A stretch of DNA of 64,000 nt from Streptomyces avidinii (lineage in GTDB: Bacteria > Actinomycetota > Actinomycetes > Streptomycetales > Streptomycetaceae). The stretch is from assembly GCF_014650695.1 (NCBI RefSeq), contig NZ_BMVL01000001.1:611075-675074 (forward strand), given 5' to 3'. The notes beneath the pieces are model-generated. The model ran no database searches and was not told the DNA's origin. It saw nothing but the letters and a program-made list of their open reading frames with translations. Positions 39,085 through 48,954 of this stretch are shown here, one piece after another. Both the position numbers and the translations under genes were made by a program. Position 1 is the first letter of the stretch, and every line of letters begins with the position of its first letter.

Positions 39085-40950
39085 CTACTTCTTCTTGCCG
39101 CCGGACTCGTCACTGGAGAGGACGGCGATGAAGGCCTCCTGCGGGACCTCCACGGAGCCGACCATCTTCATCCGCTTCTTGCCTTCCTTCTGCTTCTCCA
39201 GCAGCTTCCGCTTACGGGAGATGTCACCGCCGTAGCACTTGGCGAGGACGTCCTTGCGGATGGCGCGGATGGTCTCGCGGGCGATGACGCGGGAGCCGAC
39301 GGCCGCCTGGATCGGGATCTCGAAGGCCTGCCGCGGGATGAGCTCGCGCAGCTTGGCGACCAGGCGCACGCCGTAGGCGTAGGCGGCGTCCTTGTGGCAG
39401 ACGGCGGAGAAGGCGTCGACCTTGTCGCCGTGCAGCAGGATGTCGACCTTGACCAGGCTGCCGGACTGCTCCCCGGTGGGCTCGTAGTCCAGGGAGGCGT
39501 AGCCGCGCGTCTTGGACTTCAGCTGGTCGAAGAAGTCGAAGACGATCTCCGCGAGGGGGAGGGTGTAGCGGATCTCGACGCGGTCCTCGGAGAGGTAGTC
39601 CATGCCGAGGAGGGTGCCGCGGCGCTGCTGGCAGAGCTCCATGATCGCGCCGATGAACTCGGAGGGCGCGAGCAGGGTGGCCCGGACGACCGGCTCGAAC
39701 ACGTCCGAGATCTTGCCCTCGGGGAACTCGCTCGGGTTGGTGACGGAGACTTCCTTGCCGTCTTCCATGACGACGCGGTAGACCACGTTGGGCGCGGTGG
39801 CGATCAGGTCGAGACCGAACTCGCGCTCCAGGCGCTCGCGCACCACGTCCAGGTGGAGCAGGCCGAGGAAGCCGACGCGGAAGCCGAAGCCGAGCGCCGC
39901 CGAGGTCTCCGGCTCGTAGACCAGCGCGGCGTCGTTGAGCTGGAGCTTGTCCAGAGCCTCGCGCAGGTCCGGGTAGTCCGAGCCGTCGAGCGGGTACAGG
40001 CCGGAGAAGACCATCGGACGCGGGTCCTTGTAGCCGCCGAGGGCCTCGGTCGCTCCGTTGTGCAGGCTGGTGATGGTGTCACCGACCTTGGACTGGCGGA
40101 CGTCCTTCACGCCGGTGATGATGTAGCCCACCTCGCCGACGCCGATGCCGTCGGCCGGGGTCATCTCCGGGGAGGAGACACCGATCTCCAGCAGCTCGTG
40201 GGTGGCGCCGGTGGACATCATCCGGATGCGCTCGCGCTTGTTGAGCTGGCCGTCGACCACACGGACGTAGGTCACGACGCCGCGGTACGAGTCGTAGACC
40301 GAGTCGAAGATCATCGCGCGGGCCGGGGCGTCCTTGGGGCCGACCGGGGCCGGGACCGTGGCGACGATCTTGTCCAGCAGCACGTCCACGCCGAGACCGG
40401 TCTTGGCCGAGACGCGCAGGACGTCCTCCGGCTGGCAGCCGACCAGGTTCGCGAGCTCCTCGGCGAACTTCTCCGGCTGGGCGGCCGGCAGGTCGATCTT
40501 GTTCAGGACCGGGACGATCGCGAGGTCCTTCTCCATCGCCAGGTACAGGTTGGCGAGGGTCTGGGCCTCGATGCCCTGGGCGGCGTCCACGAGGAGGACG
40601 GTGCCCTCGCAGGCGGCGAGGGAGCGCGAGACCTCGTAGGTGAAGTCGACGTGCCCGGGGGTGTCGATCATGTTGAGGACGTGGGTGTTGCCCTGACCCT
40701 CGCCCGTGGTGGGCGCCCAGGGCAGCCGGACCGCCTGGGACTTGATCGTGATGCCGCGCTCACGCTCGATGTCCATGCGGTCGAGGTACTGGGCACGCAT
40801 CTGCCGCTGGTCGACCACACCGGTGAGCTGGAGCATCCGGTCGGCGAGGGTCGACTTGCCGTGGTCGATGTGCGCGATGATGCAGAAGTTGCGGATCAGC
40901 GCCGGGTCGGTACGGCTCGGCTCGGGCACGTGGCTGGGGATCGCGGGCAC
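39085..40950 (-). CDS. lepA: elongation factor 4 (LepA)
   Basis: Ribosome-bound translational GTPase of 621 aa. GTPase motifs are AHIDHGKST (G1), DTPGHVDF (G3) and NKIDLP (G4), followed by EF-G-like domains and the LepA-specific C-terminal domain ([22 protein letters not shown]). The GTG start at 40950 has AGGA seven bases upstream; upstream in-frame sequence is not LepA-like. It diverges from rpsT, the usual neighbour in actinobacteria. Confidence 0.97.
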   Translation of the reverse strand: MPAIPSHVPEPSRTDPALIRNFCIIAHIDHGKSTLADRMLQLTGVVDQRQMRAQYLDRMDIERERGITIKSQAVRLPWAPTTGEGQGNTHVLNMIDTPGHVDFTYEVSRSLAACEGTVLLVDAAQGIEAQTLANLYLAMEKDLAIVPVLNKIDLPAAQPEKFAEELANLVGCQPEDVLRVSAKTGLGVDVLLDKIVATVPAPVGPKDAPARAMIFDSVYDSYRGVVTYVRVVDGQLNKRERIRMMSTGATHELLEIGVSSPEMTPADGIGVGEVGYIITGVKDVRQSKVGDTITSLHNGATEALGGYKDPRPMVFSGLYPLDGSDYPDLREALDKLQLNDAALVYEPETSAALGFGFRVGFLGLLHLDVVRERLEREFGLDLIATAPNVVYRVVMEDGKEVSVTNPSEFPEGKISDVFEPVVRATLLAPSEFIGAIMELCQQRRGTLLGMDYLSEDRVEIRYTLPLAEIVFDFFDQLKSKTRGYASLDYEPTGEQSGSLVKVDILLHGDKVDAFSAVCHKDAAYAYGVRLVAKLRELIPRQAFEIPIQAAVGSRVIARETIRAIRKDVLAKCYGGDISRKRKLLEKQKEGKKRMKMVGSVEVPQEAFIAVLSSDESGGKKK

Positions 40951-41095
40951 GCAGTGTCCTGATTCTCGGTCGCAGTCGGAAGCGTTTGCGGAGCGTCGGT
41001 CGGAGCGAAAGTCCGGCTCCCGTCGCTCTCGGCGGCGCGATGTCGGATCTATACGCAGACTCCCATGGTCCCATGGACGGGGCAGTGCGCTCGGT

Positions 41096-41125
41096 TTGGG
41101 CCGCCAGGAGCGTGCCTGGTAGCCT
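41096..41125 (+). promoter_or_regulatory. candidate rpsT promoter
   Basis: TTGGGC (41096-41101) and TAGCCT (41120-41125) are 18 bases apart and lie about 80 bases upstream of rpsT, a good fit to a vegetative (HrdB-type) promoter. Confidence 0.55.
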
Positions 41126-41206
41126 GGGCAGCTGTGTCTCGTATGCCCTCTCAGCTGTCGAGGCACAATCCGAAGATCAACCTCTGAACCTGAAAAGGCT
41201 CTATTC

Positions 41207-41473
41207 GTGGCGAACATCAAGTCCCAGATCAAGCGGAACAAGACGAACGAGAAGGCGCGCCTGCGCAACAAGGCCGTCAAGTCCTCGCTCAAGACCGCGA
41301 TCCGCAAGGCCCGCGAGGCCGTCGTCGCCGGTGACGTCGAGAAGGCCACCGTGGCTTCCCGCGCTGCCGCGCGTGCGCTCGACAAGGCTGTCTCGAAGGG
41401 TGTCATCCACAAGAACGCCGCCGCCAACAAGAAGTCGGCGCTGGCCACCAAGGTTGCCTCCCTGCAGGGCTGA
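41207..41473 (+). CDS. rpsT: 30S ribosomal protein S20
   Basis: Small basic primary 16S-rRNA-binding protein of 88 aa, starting [21 protein letters not shown] and containing the family segment [27 protein letters not shown]. The GTG start at 41207 follows AAAAGG. It is monocistronic, with its own promoter and a strong terminator. Confidence 0.97.
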   Translation: MANIKSQIKRNKTNEKARLRNKAVKSSLKTAIRKAREAVVAGDVEKATVASRAAARALDKAVSKGVIHKNAAANKKSALATKVASLQG

Positions 41474-41591
41474 GCTCCCTGATGTGAATGCCGGGAAGGA
41501 CCCAGCGGGCCCTCTCTCCCGCTCCTGACCGGCACCCCGCTCCGCACACGAAGCGTTCGCCACGCGGGTGCGGAGCAATCCAGAAGTAACC

Positions 41592-41640
41592 CGAAGGCCC
41601 CGGCCTCCACCCTTCCCCAGGGCGGTGGCCGGGGCCTTCG
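41592..41640 (+). terminator. terminator of rpsT
   Basis: CGAAGGCCCCGGCC (41592-41605) is exactly complementary to GGCCGGGGCCTTCG (41627-41640). It lies about 120 bases after the rpsT stop and just before the end of the convergent hypothetical gene at 41671, so it may serve both. Confidence 0.85.
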
Positions 41641-41670
41641 TGCTGCCCGGGGGCCTCACCCCGGGCGGGC

Positions 41671-42063
41671 TCAGTCGTAGATGTGCTGAGGCGGTACGCG
41701 GTGCGGCAGGGGCCTGCGCCAGTCGCCCTCGCGGGCGACGAGGATCCGGCGGGCCAGGGTGCGCACCTCGCTCCAGGCGGGCTCGGCGGTCAGTGACCGG
41801 GCCCACAGGCCGGCGCGGCCACGGATGTCGGCCTCGCCGAGGATCCGGCCGATGGCCCGGAGGTCCTGCAGGGCCTCGGGGGCGAAGGTTCCCCGCTCCG
41901 CCATCCCCTCGGCCAGGTGGAGGACGAAGTCGGCGTCGTCGGTGACAGGAACGCTCTTCACCCCGTGCTCACCGGCCCAGGCCAGCTGATCCGCGGCATC
42001 GGCGGCGAGGACGGCCATCAGCCTCGCGATCCAGCGCTCCCAGCAGTCGGCATCGTCATACAT
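41671..42063 (-). CDS. hypothetical protein downstream of holA
   Basis: Protein of 130 aa, largely helical (MYDDADCWERWIARLMAVLAADAADQLAW, later LRAIGRILGEADIRGRAGLWARSL), with no motif I recognise. It starts 12 bases after the holA stop on the same strand, so it is likely in the holA transcript. Codon use is normal for the region. A conserved Streptomyces protein is likely, but no function can be given. Confidence 0.7.
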   Translation of the reverse strand: MYDDADCWERWIARLMAVLAADAADQLAWAGEHGVKSVPVTDDADFVLHLAEGMAERGTFAPEALQDLRAIGRILGEADIRGRAGLWARSLTAEPAWSEVRTLARRILVAREGDWRRPLPHRVPPQHIYD

Positions 42064-42075
42064 GCGGGGTGCGGG

Positions 42076-43068
42076 CTAACGGCGCTGGGGGCGGGCCGCG
42101 CGGGCCACCGCCACGACGGCCTTCTCCAGGGCGTACTCGGGGTCGTCGCCGCCGCCCTTGACCCCGGCGTCGGCGGCGGCCACGGCGCGCAGGGCCTCCG
42201 AGACCCCGTCCGCCGACCAGCCGCGCATCTGCTGGCGGACCCGGTCGATCTTCCACGGGGGCATGCCCAGGTCCCGGGCGAGGTCACCGGGGCGGGCTCC
42301 GCGCGGGGCCGAGGCGAGCTTGCCGATCGCGCGGACCGCCTGGGCCAGGGCGCTGGTGATGAGGACCGGCGCCACCCCGGTGGACAGGGACCAGCGCAGG
42401 GCTTCCAGGGCCTCGGCCGCCCGCCCCTCGACCGCCCGGTCGGCGACCGTGAAGCTGGAGGCCTCGGCCCGGCCCGTGTAGTAGCGGGCGACGACGGCCT
42501 CGTCGATGGTGCCCTCGACGTCGGCGCACAGCTGCGCGGCCGCACTGGCCAGCTCCCGCAGGTCGCTGCCGATCGCGTCCACCAGGTTCTGGCAGGCCTC
42601 CGGGGTCGCCGACCGGCCGAGCGTGCGGAATTCGCCCCGCACGAAGGACAGCCGGTCCGCCGCCTTCGTCATCTTCGGGCAGGCGATCTCCCGCGCGCCC
42701 GCCTTGCGCGCCGCGTCCAGCAGGCCCTTGCCCTTGACCCCGCCCGCGTGGAGGAGGACCAGGATGATCTCCTCGTAGGGCGCGGCGAGGTAGGCCTTGA
42801 CCTCCTTGGCCGAGTCCGCGGACAGGTCCTGCGCGTTGCGCACGACCAGCACCTTGCGCTCGGAGAAGAGCGAGGGGCTCGTCAGCTCGGCGAGCGTGCC
42901 GGGCTGGAGCTGCTCGGAGGCGAGGTCGCGGACGTCCGTGTCGGCGTCGGCGGCGCGGGCGGCCGCCACCACCTCGCGCACGGCGCGGTCGAGCAGCAGC
43001 TCCTCCTGCCCCACCGCGAGGGTGAGCGGGGCAAGCGGATCGTCGGTGGAGTTCTTCCTGGTGGCCAT
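42076..43068 (-). CDS. holA: DNA polymerase III subunit delta
   Basis: Clamp-loader wrench subunit of 330 aa. The AAA+-like fold without Walker motifs is recognisable from AVGQEELLLDRAVREVV, SLFSERKVLVVRNAQ, EEIILVLLHAGGVKGKGLLDAARKAGA and the C-terminal helical collar (MPPWKIDRVRQQMRGWSADGV). ATG 43068 is chosen over ATG 43080. The over-long comEC reading frame overlaps it in another frame; holA is clearly the real gene here. Confidence 0.93.
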   Translation of the reverse strand: MATRKNSTDDPLAPLTLAVGQEELLLDRAVREVVAAARAADADTDVRDLASEQLQPGTLAELTSPSLFSERKVLVVRNAQDLSADSAKEVKAYLAAPYEEIILVLLHAGGVKGKGLLDAARKAGAREIACPKMTKAADRLSFVRGEFRTLGRSATPEACQNLVDAIGSDLRELASAAAQLCADVEGTIDEAVVARYYTGRAEASSFTVADRAVEGRAAEALEALRWSLSTGVAPVLITSALAQAVRAIGKLASAPRGARPGDLARDLGMPPWKIDRVRQQMRGWSADGVSEALRAVAAADAGVKGGGDDPEYALEKAVVAVARAARPQRR

Positions 43069-43129
43069 CGCGTCCAGCATCCCACGCCGCACTGACAGCC
43101 CTCCGCCCCGCGTGCCCGAGAATGGTCGC

Positions 43130-43372
43130 GTGAATGTGCGACATGTACTCGTCCTGCCCGACCGCGACGCCGCCGAGGAGGTGGCCCGGGAAGCCGTCGA
43201 CCGCTTCGGACTCCCGGAGGAGCCGCAGTTGTTCCGCGACGCGCTGGCCGGCGAGGACGACGCCGAGGACGCCCAGTGGCTGGTGGTCGTCGAGGACCCG
43301 CGGGAACGGCTCGACACGACCTCGCTGGACGACCTCGCCGCCGAGTACGAGGGCTGGCTGGAAGCCCCGTAG
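43130..43372 (+). CDS. small conserved hypothetical protein
   Basis: Eighty-residue acidic protein (VNVRHVLVLPDRDAAEEVAREAVDRF... ending LAAEYEGWLEAP), starting at GTG 43130, divergent from holA. The pattern of a beta strand, helix, acidic linker and WLVVVEDPRERLDT suggests a ferredoxin-like fold. No function is recognised. It lies only 61 bases from the holA start. Confidence 0.75.
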   Translation: MNVRHVLVLPDRDAAEEVAREAVDRFGLPEEPQLFRDALAGEDDAEDAQWLVVVEDPRERLDTTSLDDLAAEYEGWLEAP

Positions 43373-43383
43373 GGCTCTGCCGA

Positions 43384-44274
43384 TCAGGCCTTGCGAACGG
43401 CCTGGATGTCCAGCGTCACTTCCACGCTCGAACCGATCGCCGCGATCCCGTGCGCCAGCATCGACTGCCAGTTGAGGGTGAAGTCCTCGCGGTGCAGTTC
43501 GGTGGTGGCCCGGCAGGCCGCCCGCAGTTCGCCCTCCATTCCGGTGCCCAGACCGAGGTACTCGGTGTCCAGGGTCACGGACCGGCTGACCCCGTGCAGG
43601 GTGAGCGCGCCGGCGACGGTCCAGCGGCTGCCGCTGCGGTGGATGAACCGCTCGCTGTAGAACTCCACCGTGGGGTGGCGGACCGCGTCCAGGAAGTCCC
43701 CCGACCTCAGGTGGTCGTCGCGCAGCCGCACCCCGGTGTCGATGCTGGCCGCGTCGATGATCACGTGCATGGAGGAGTCCTCCATCCGCTCGGCTATCCG
43801 CACCGCCCCGGCGAACGTGCTGAACCGGCCGCGGATCCGGGCCAGGCCGATGTGCCGGGCCGTGAACCCGACGGTCGAGTGCGTCGGGTCGAGCTCCCAG
43901 TGGCCGGGCTGCGGCAGCAGCGGCGGCTCCACCGCGTCCAGGATGATCTCCGCGGTGCCGGACTGCGCCGGGTCCCCCACGATCGTCACCCCGTGGAACG
44001 GCGCGTACCCCTCGGCGGTCACCGAGAGCCTGTACTCCCCCTCCGGCACGGCCGCGGTGAAACCGCCGTACGGATCGGTCTCGCCCCTGACGATGCGGCG
44101 GCCGATCGGGTCGGTCACCTCGAACTCGGCCTGCCGGAGCGGCCGGTGAACCGTGTCGAGGACCCGGCAGCTGAGCAGGCGCGCCGTCGGCGGCAGCGTC
44201 AGTGTCGCGGATGTGGAGGGACTGGAACTCCCGGCCGTCCCGGCCGATTCCATCCCCCGTCTGCGACCGAACAT
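43384..44274 (-). CDS. YceI family protein with N-terminal carboxypeptidase-regulatory-like domain
   Basis: Protein of 296 aa. Residues about 30-115 form a transthyretin-like/carboxypeptidase regulatory domain (VTDPIGRRIVRGETDPYGGFTAAVPEGEYRLSVTAEGYAPF). Residues about 125-295 form a YceI lipocalin-like barrel (WELDPTHSTVGFTARHIGLARIRGRFSTFAGAV, VTLDTEYLG). YceI barrels bind isoprenoid-type lipids. There is no clear signal peptide. The comEC frame runs through it in another register. Confidence 0.88.
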   Translation of the reverse strand: MFGRRRGMESAGTAGSSSPSTSATLTLPPTARLLSCRVLDTVHRPLRQAEFEVTDPIGRRIVRGETDPYGGFTAAVPEGEYRLSVTAEGYAPFHGVTIVGDPAQSGTAEIILDAVEPPLLPQPGHWELDPTHSTVGFTARHIGLARIRGRFSTFAGAVRIAERMEDSSMHVIIDAASIDTGVRLRDDHLRSGDFLDAVRHPTVEFYSERFIHRSGSRWTVAGALTLHGVSRSVTLDTEYLGLGTGMEGELRAACRATTELHREDFTLNWQSMLAHGIAAIGSSVEVTLDIQAVRKA

Positions 44275-44363
44275 GGCTGATGCACCCCCGTGCTGTGTGG
44301 ACTTGGACCGTTCTGGCGAAGACGCATTCGATCATGCTGTCGGGTTGTGGGCAAACAGAGCGG

Positions 44364-46786
44364 TCACGCCCGGTATGACCGCGCCTTTTCCGCCGCCCTC
44401 CGGCCGGAAACACCTGTAGTCGAACTCCGGCTCCGGCAACGGCGATCGAGCCGTCGATGTCGGTACGCAGCACGGTCGCCCCCATCTCCCGCAGCCGGGC
44501 GAGCGTACCCGGCGCGGGGTGTCCGTAGCGGTTGCCCACGCCGACGGGAACCAGCGCGACGCGCGGCCTCACCCGTGCGTACAGCTCGGGGTCCTGGTGC
44601 GCGGAGCCGTGGTGGGCGACCTTGAGCACGTCCACCGGACCGAGATGCGGGTGCGCCCTCAAGAGGCCCTGCTGCGCGGGCGGTTCGAGATCTCCGAGCA
44701 GCAGCAGGGTCAGGCCCGCACCACGCACCAGCAGGGCGACGCTCGCGTCGTTGGGCCCTTCGGGCGGCGGGCCGCCCGGCGGCGGCCAGAGCACCTGCCA
44801 CTCGAGCGCCCCGGCCCGGCGCCGCTCCCCCTGCACGGCCCGCACGATCGGCACACCGGCGGCCGCCGCGGTCCGCCGGACGAACTCGGCCTGCGCCGGG
44901 GGCTCTTCCAGTGCGGTGGCCTGGATCACACCCACGGACCGGCCCCGCAGGACGCCCGACAGGCCTCCCACGTGGTCGGCGTGAAAATGCGTCAGCAGGA
45001 GCAGCGGCACCCGGTGCACCCCCAGGGTGCGCAGGCACTCGTCGACCGGGCCGGGATCCGGGCCGGCGTCGACCACGAGGGCCTCGCCCGGGCCGACGGC
45101 AAGGACGGCGGCGTCCCCCTGCCCCACGGCGCACTGGACGTAGTTCCAGTCGGGCGGAGGCCAGCCGGTGAGCGTACGGGTGAGCTGCGGCGGCCGCAGC
45201 ACGGCCAGGAGCAGCAGCAGCGCCAGCGCCGAGCAGAACCACCCGCGCCCCCGGAACCGGGCACCGGCGAGGGCCACGACGGCCAGGGTGACGCCGGCCA
45301 GCAGTACGCCACCGGTGAGCCCGCCCGGCCAGGGCAGCTCCGCGCCCGGAAAGCCCGCCCCGGCCCGGGCCACCCCCGCGATCCACCCGGCCGGCACCCC
45401 GGCGCACCGGGCCAGCACCTCCGCGGCGGGCATCCACATCGGGGCGGCCGCCAGCGCGGCGAAACCGAGGACCGTCGCCGGACCGGCCGCCAGCTCGGCC
45501 AGCAGGTTGCAGGGCACTGCCACCAGGCTGACCCGGGCGGCGAGGACGGCCACCACGGGCGCGCACACCGCCTGGGCGGCCGCAGCGGCTCCCAGCGCCT
45601 CGGCGACCCGGGGCCCCGTTCCACGGCGCCTCAGTGCTTCGCTCCACCGGGGCGCGAGGGTGAGCAGCGCCCCGGTGGCCAGGACGGAGAGCAGGAAGCC
45701 ATGGCTGCGGGCCAGCCACGGGTCGTGGAGCACCAGCAGCAGCACGGCCGCGCCCAGGGCCGGGATCAGGGACCGGCGCCGCCCGGTGGCGATGGCCAGC
45801 AGGGTGACCGCCCCGCAGGCCGCGGCCCGGAGCACGCTCGGCTCGGGCCGGCACACCACCACGAACGCCAGAGTCAGGGCCGCCCCGCACAGGGCGGTGA
45901 CCCTCAACGAGAGCCCGAGCCGGGGTGCCAGCCCGCGCCGCTCGGCCTGCTGCGCGCGGGCCGGGGGCCCGATGAGCAGGAACAGCACCACGGTCAGGTT
46001 GGACCCGGAGACGGCCAGCAGGTGCAGCAGGTCGGTGGCCCGGAAGGCCTCGTGCAGATCGGGCGGAACCCTGGAGGTGTCCCCGACGACCAGTCCCGGC
46101 AGCAGGGCCCTGGCATCCGGCGCGAGCCCCTCGGTGGCCTCGCGCAGCCCGGCCCGCAGCCGCCCCGCGAACCGCTGGACGGCGTCCGGGCCACCGGTCA
46201 CCCGGGGCGGGGTGTCACCGGCCGGCCGGAGCAGCGCCACGGCCCGCTCCCCGGACCGCGCCGGGGCCAGCCGGGCGACGACCACCACCCGGGTGGACGG
46301 CTGGAGCCGAGCCCATTGCGCATGCGCGGCCAGCACCCGCACGGGGGTCTCGACCCGGGTGCTCGCCCCGTCGGGCCCGGTCACCCGGGTCACCACCGCG
46401 TCCAGGACCGTCACCGGCGGCCCGCCCCCGCTCCGGGCGGCCCTCGGGTCGGAGCCCACGGTGAGCTCCGCGAGCACGCGGGCGTGTTCCTGCGCCAGCC
46501 CCGCCACCGGCCCGGCCCGCGCCTCGGCCCTCTGCAGCCCCGCCACGCCGGCCCCGGCGGACGCGCACAGCAAGGCCGCTGCCGCGGCCGGGGCGAGCCG
46601 CCAGAGCCGTCCCGGACGCAGGCACGCGCACAGCATCAGCAGGCCCGCACAGGCCACCCCCAGCCCCACCCCGAGGGCAGTGCGGCCGACGGGCGCGTCC
46701 AGGGCGAGGGCGGCGGCCGCCCAGGCGGACACGGCGGGCACCGCGAGGCGCAGGTCCACGGGGCCCGCGCCCTCCGGGCCGTTCAC
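44364..46786 (-). CDS. comEC: ComEC/Rec2 family competence protein, stop codon lost
   Basis: DNA-uptake channel protein. From GTG 46786 it has an N-terminal OB-like region, the competence membrane domain with many helices (LLHLLAVSGSNLTVVLFLL is the hallmark), and a C-terminal metallo-beta-lactamase domain (LLTHFHADHVGGLSG, LLLLGDLEP, KVAHHGSAHQD). Family similarity ends near GNRYGHPAPGTLARLREMGATVLRTDIDGSIAV, about residue 790. The frame then has no stop until 42284, giving a literal 1,500-aa product that runs through the YceI gene and into holA. The end given, 44364, is a TGA in the neighbouring frame. The start overlaps the comEA stop (GTGA). Confidence 0.85.
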
Positions 46787-47775
46787 GGCCGCACCAGCGT
46801 GCGCAGGTCGGCGAAGCGCCGCTCCCCGATGCCGTCGACCTGGCGGAGCTCCTCCACGGAGCGGAAGCCGCCGCGGGCCGTACGGAAGTCGACGATGTGC
46901 TGGGCCAGCACCGGCCCGACCCCCGGCAGGCCGTCCAGCTGGGCGACCGTGGCGGAGCCGAGACTGAGCGGTCCGGGGGCCGGCCCGCCGCCCGCCCCGC
47001 CCGGTGGCGGCTGCGCCGGGGCGCCGACCACCACCTGCTCACCGTCCACCAGCACGCGGGCCCGGTTCAGCCCGGTGGTGTCGGTTCCCGGGCGCACTCC
47101 CCCGGCGGCGGCCAGCGCGTCCTCCACCCGCGAACCTGCGGGCAGCCTCCGCACCCCCGGGTCCCGGACCTTGCCGCTGATGTCGACGACGATCCGCACA
47201 GCGCCACCGGACCCACCGGCACTGCTTCCCCCGGCCGGAGCCCCTGCCGACGCCGCGGACGCCGCCGGTACCGCCCCCGGGGTCACCACCGCAGGTGCGG
47301 TGACCGTCTGCGGCCGGGCCCTCCAGTACTGCTGCCCGGCGAATCCGACGGCGGCGACCAGCACCACCGCGACCGCCGCCACCGTGCGCGGCCGTACCTC
47401 GCACCGGTCCTGCAGCCACAGCGGCAGTCGCTCCCGGACGGCCAGCCCCCGCGCGGCCCCCGGGGACAGCCCGGGCGCCTCGGCAGCCGGCACCTGCGGA
47501 TCCGCCCCGGCCCGAGCCCCGGCCGACACCCCGGCCGGCACCTCGGGCAGCGCCTCAGCCGCAACCTCGGCCGGCGCTCCGGCCGATGCCTCGGGCGGGC
47601 TGCTCCCCCCGAGCAGGACCTCGGCCCGCCGACGCACCGCGCCCGGGTCGGGATGAGCAACCAGCCGGCCGCGACGGGCCGCACGGCGGTGCCGCAGACG
47701 GCTGTCGGAGAGTCGGGGACGGCCCGGGCCGCTGGTGGCGCCCGACGGATACGAAGCACGCGTTCGAAGAGTCAT
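46783..47775 (-). CDS. comEA: ComEA family DNA-binding protein
   Basis: Competence-type DNA receptor of 330 aa: a long Arg/Ala/Pro-rich cytoplasmic N-terminus, one membrane helix (TVAAVAVVLVAAVGFAG, about 135-150), an SLBB-like domain (VVDISGKVRDPGVRRLPAGSRVEDALAAAGG) and a C-terminal helix-hairpin-helix domain (LDGLPGVGPVLAQHIVDFRTARGGF and a second HhH). It would bind DNA at the cell surface for ComEC. Streptomyces is not known to be naturally competent, so the role is uncertain. ATG 47775 is chosen over a longer in-frame start. Confidence 0.9.
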   Translation of the reverse strand: MTLRTRASYPSGATSGPGRPRLSDSRLRHRRAARRGRLVAHPDPGAVRRRAEVLLGGSSPPEASAGAPAEVAAEALPEVPAGVSAGARAGADPQVPAAEAPGLSPGAARGLAVRERLPLWLQDRCEVRPRTVAAVAVVLVAAVGFAGQQYWRARPQTVTAPAVVTPGAVPAASAASAGAPAGGSSAGGSGGAVRIVVDISGKVRDPGVRRLPAGSRVEDALAAAGGVRPGTDTTGLNRARVLVDGEQVVVGAPAQPPPGGAGGGPAPGPLSLGSATVAQLDGLPGVGPVLAQHIVDFRTARGGFRSVEELRQVDGIGERRFADLRTLVRP

Positions 47776-47873
47776 GCGACGACCGTAGGGGCCGATCCCC
47801 GACCCCGTTCGGAACACTCAATTCCGGTGGAAAAAAAGATCGTTGTGGATAACCGGGCCACTCGTTCCGGTGG

Positions 47874-48719
47874 TCAGCGGGGTGAGACGACCGCCGCCAG
47901 AAGCCCGGGCCCGGTGTGCGCCCCGATCACCGCGCCCACCTCACTGACGTGCAGCTCGACCAGGCCGGGGATGCGCTCGCGAAGCCGCTCGGCGAGTTTC
48001 TCCGCCCGCTCCGGAGCGGCCAGGTGGTGCACCGCCACGTCCACAGCGGCGGACCCGGCGCGGTCGACGGCCAGCTCCTCCAGCCGGGCAATGGCCTTGG
48101 ACGACGTACGGACCTTCTCCAGCATCTCGATCCGCCCGCCGTCCAGCGTCAGCAGGGGCTTCACCGCCAGGGCGGAGCCGAGCAGCGCCTGCGCGGCCCC
48201 GATCCGGCCGCCGCGGCGGAGGTAGTCGAGGGTGTCGACGTAGAAGTACGCGGACATGTCGGCCGCCCGCTTCTCGGCGGCCGCCACCGCCTCGTCCACG
48301 GACCCGCCCGCCTCGGCCACCTCGGCGGCGGCGAGCGCGCAGAAGCCGAGGGCCATCGCGACCATGCCGGTGTCCAGGACGCGGACGGGCACGGGAGCGG
48401 TCCTCGCCGCGACCACGGCGGCGTCGTAGGTGCCGGAGAACTCGGCGGACAGGTGCAGGCTGACGATGCCGGTCGCCCCGGCGTCCGCCGCCGCCCGGTA
48501 GGCCCGGACGAACTCCTCCGTGCTGGGGCGCGACGTGGTGACCGAGCGACGCTTCTGCAGGGCCAGGGCCAGGCTGCGCGCCGAGATCTCGGTGCCCTCC
48601 TCGAGTGCCTCGCCACCGAGTACGACGGTGAGCGGGACGGCGGTGATTCCGTGCCGCGCCATGGCCGGTCGGGGCAGGTAGGCCGTGGAATCGGTGACGA
48701 TGGCGACATGGCGGGACAT
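47874..48719 (-). CDS. DegV family protein
   Basis: Fatty-acid-binding protein of 281 aa, the FakB-like family. Hallmarks are the N-terminal VTDSTAYLP, VTTSRPSTEEF (TSRPS lipid-site motif) and SAEFSGTYDAA, plus YLRRGGRIG in the C-terminal half. Family members present fatty acids to a kinase (FakA); no such kinase is seen in this window. It lies upstream of comEA-comEC on the same strand, 98 bases away. Confidence 0.92.
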   Translation of the reverse strand: MSRHVAIVTDSTAYLPRPAMARHGITAVPLTVVLGGEALEEGTEISARSLALALQKRRSVTTSRPSTEEFVRAYRAAADAGATGIVSLHLSAEFSGTYDAAVVAARTAPVPVRVLDTGMVAMALGFCALAAAEVAEAGGSVDEAVAAAEKRAADMSAYFYVDTLDYLRRGGRIGAAQALLGSALAVKPLLTLDGGRIEMLEKVRTSSKAIARLEELAVDRAGSAAVDVAVHHLAAPERAEKLAERLRERIPGLVELHVSEVGAVIGAHTGPGLLAAVVSPR

Positions 48720-48954
48720 GAGCCGGAGGTTACCGCCAGTGGGGGCAGGACGGCAGCCTGGGCCCGTGACGCGACCGTGGACGGTGCTCCCGAAGGCGAC
48801 GCGAGCCTACGGCACGAGCCCCCGCCCGGCTCACCTGCCGGCCCTACCGCTCCCTGCTCCGGCCCGCCAGGCCCGCCCGGTCAGCCCGTCCCGGGGCGTG
48901 AACGCAAGCCGTGCCCGCAAGCCGTGCCCCCAGGTCGCGCCTGCAAGCCGTGCC

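Noticed and set aside
39070..40962. A 630-codon plus-strand open frame opposite lepA
   Set aside because: Antisense shadow of lepA with no ribosome-binding site and a low-complexity Val/Asp/Gly-rich translation.
46783..47775. ComEA/ComEC as evidence of natural transformation
   Set aside because: These genes are widespread in Streptomyces without demonstrated competence, and no pilus genes are nearby.
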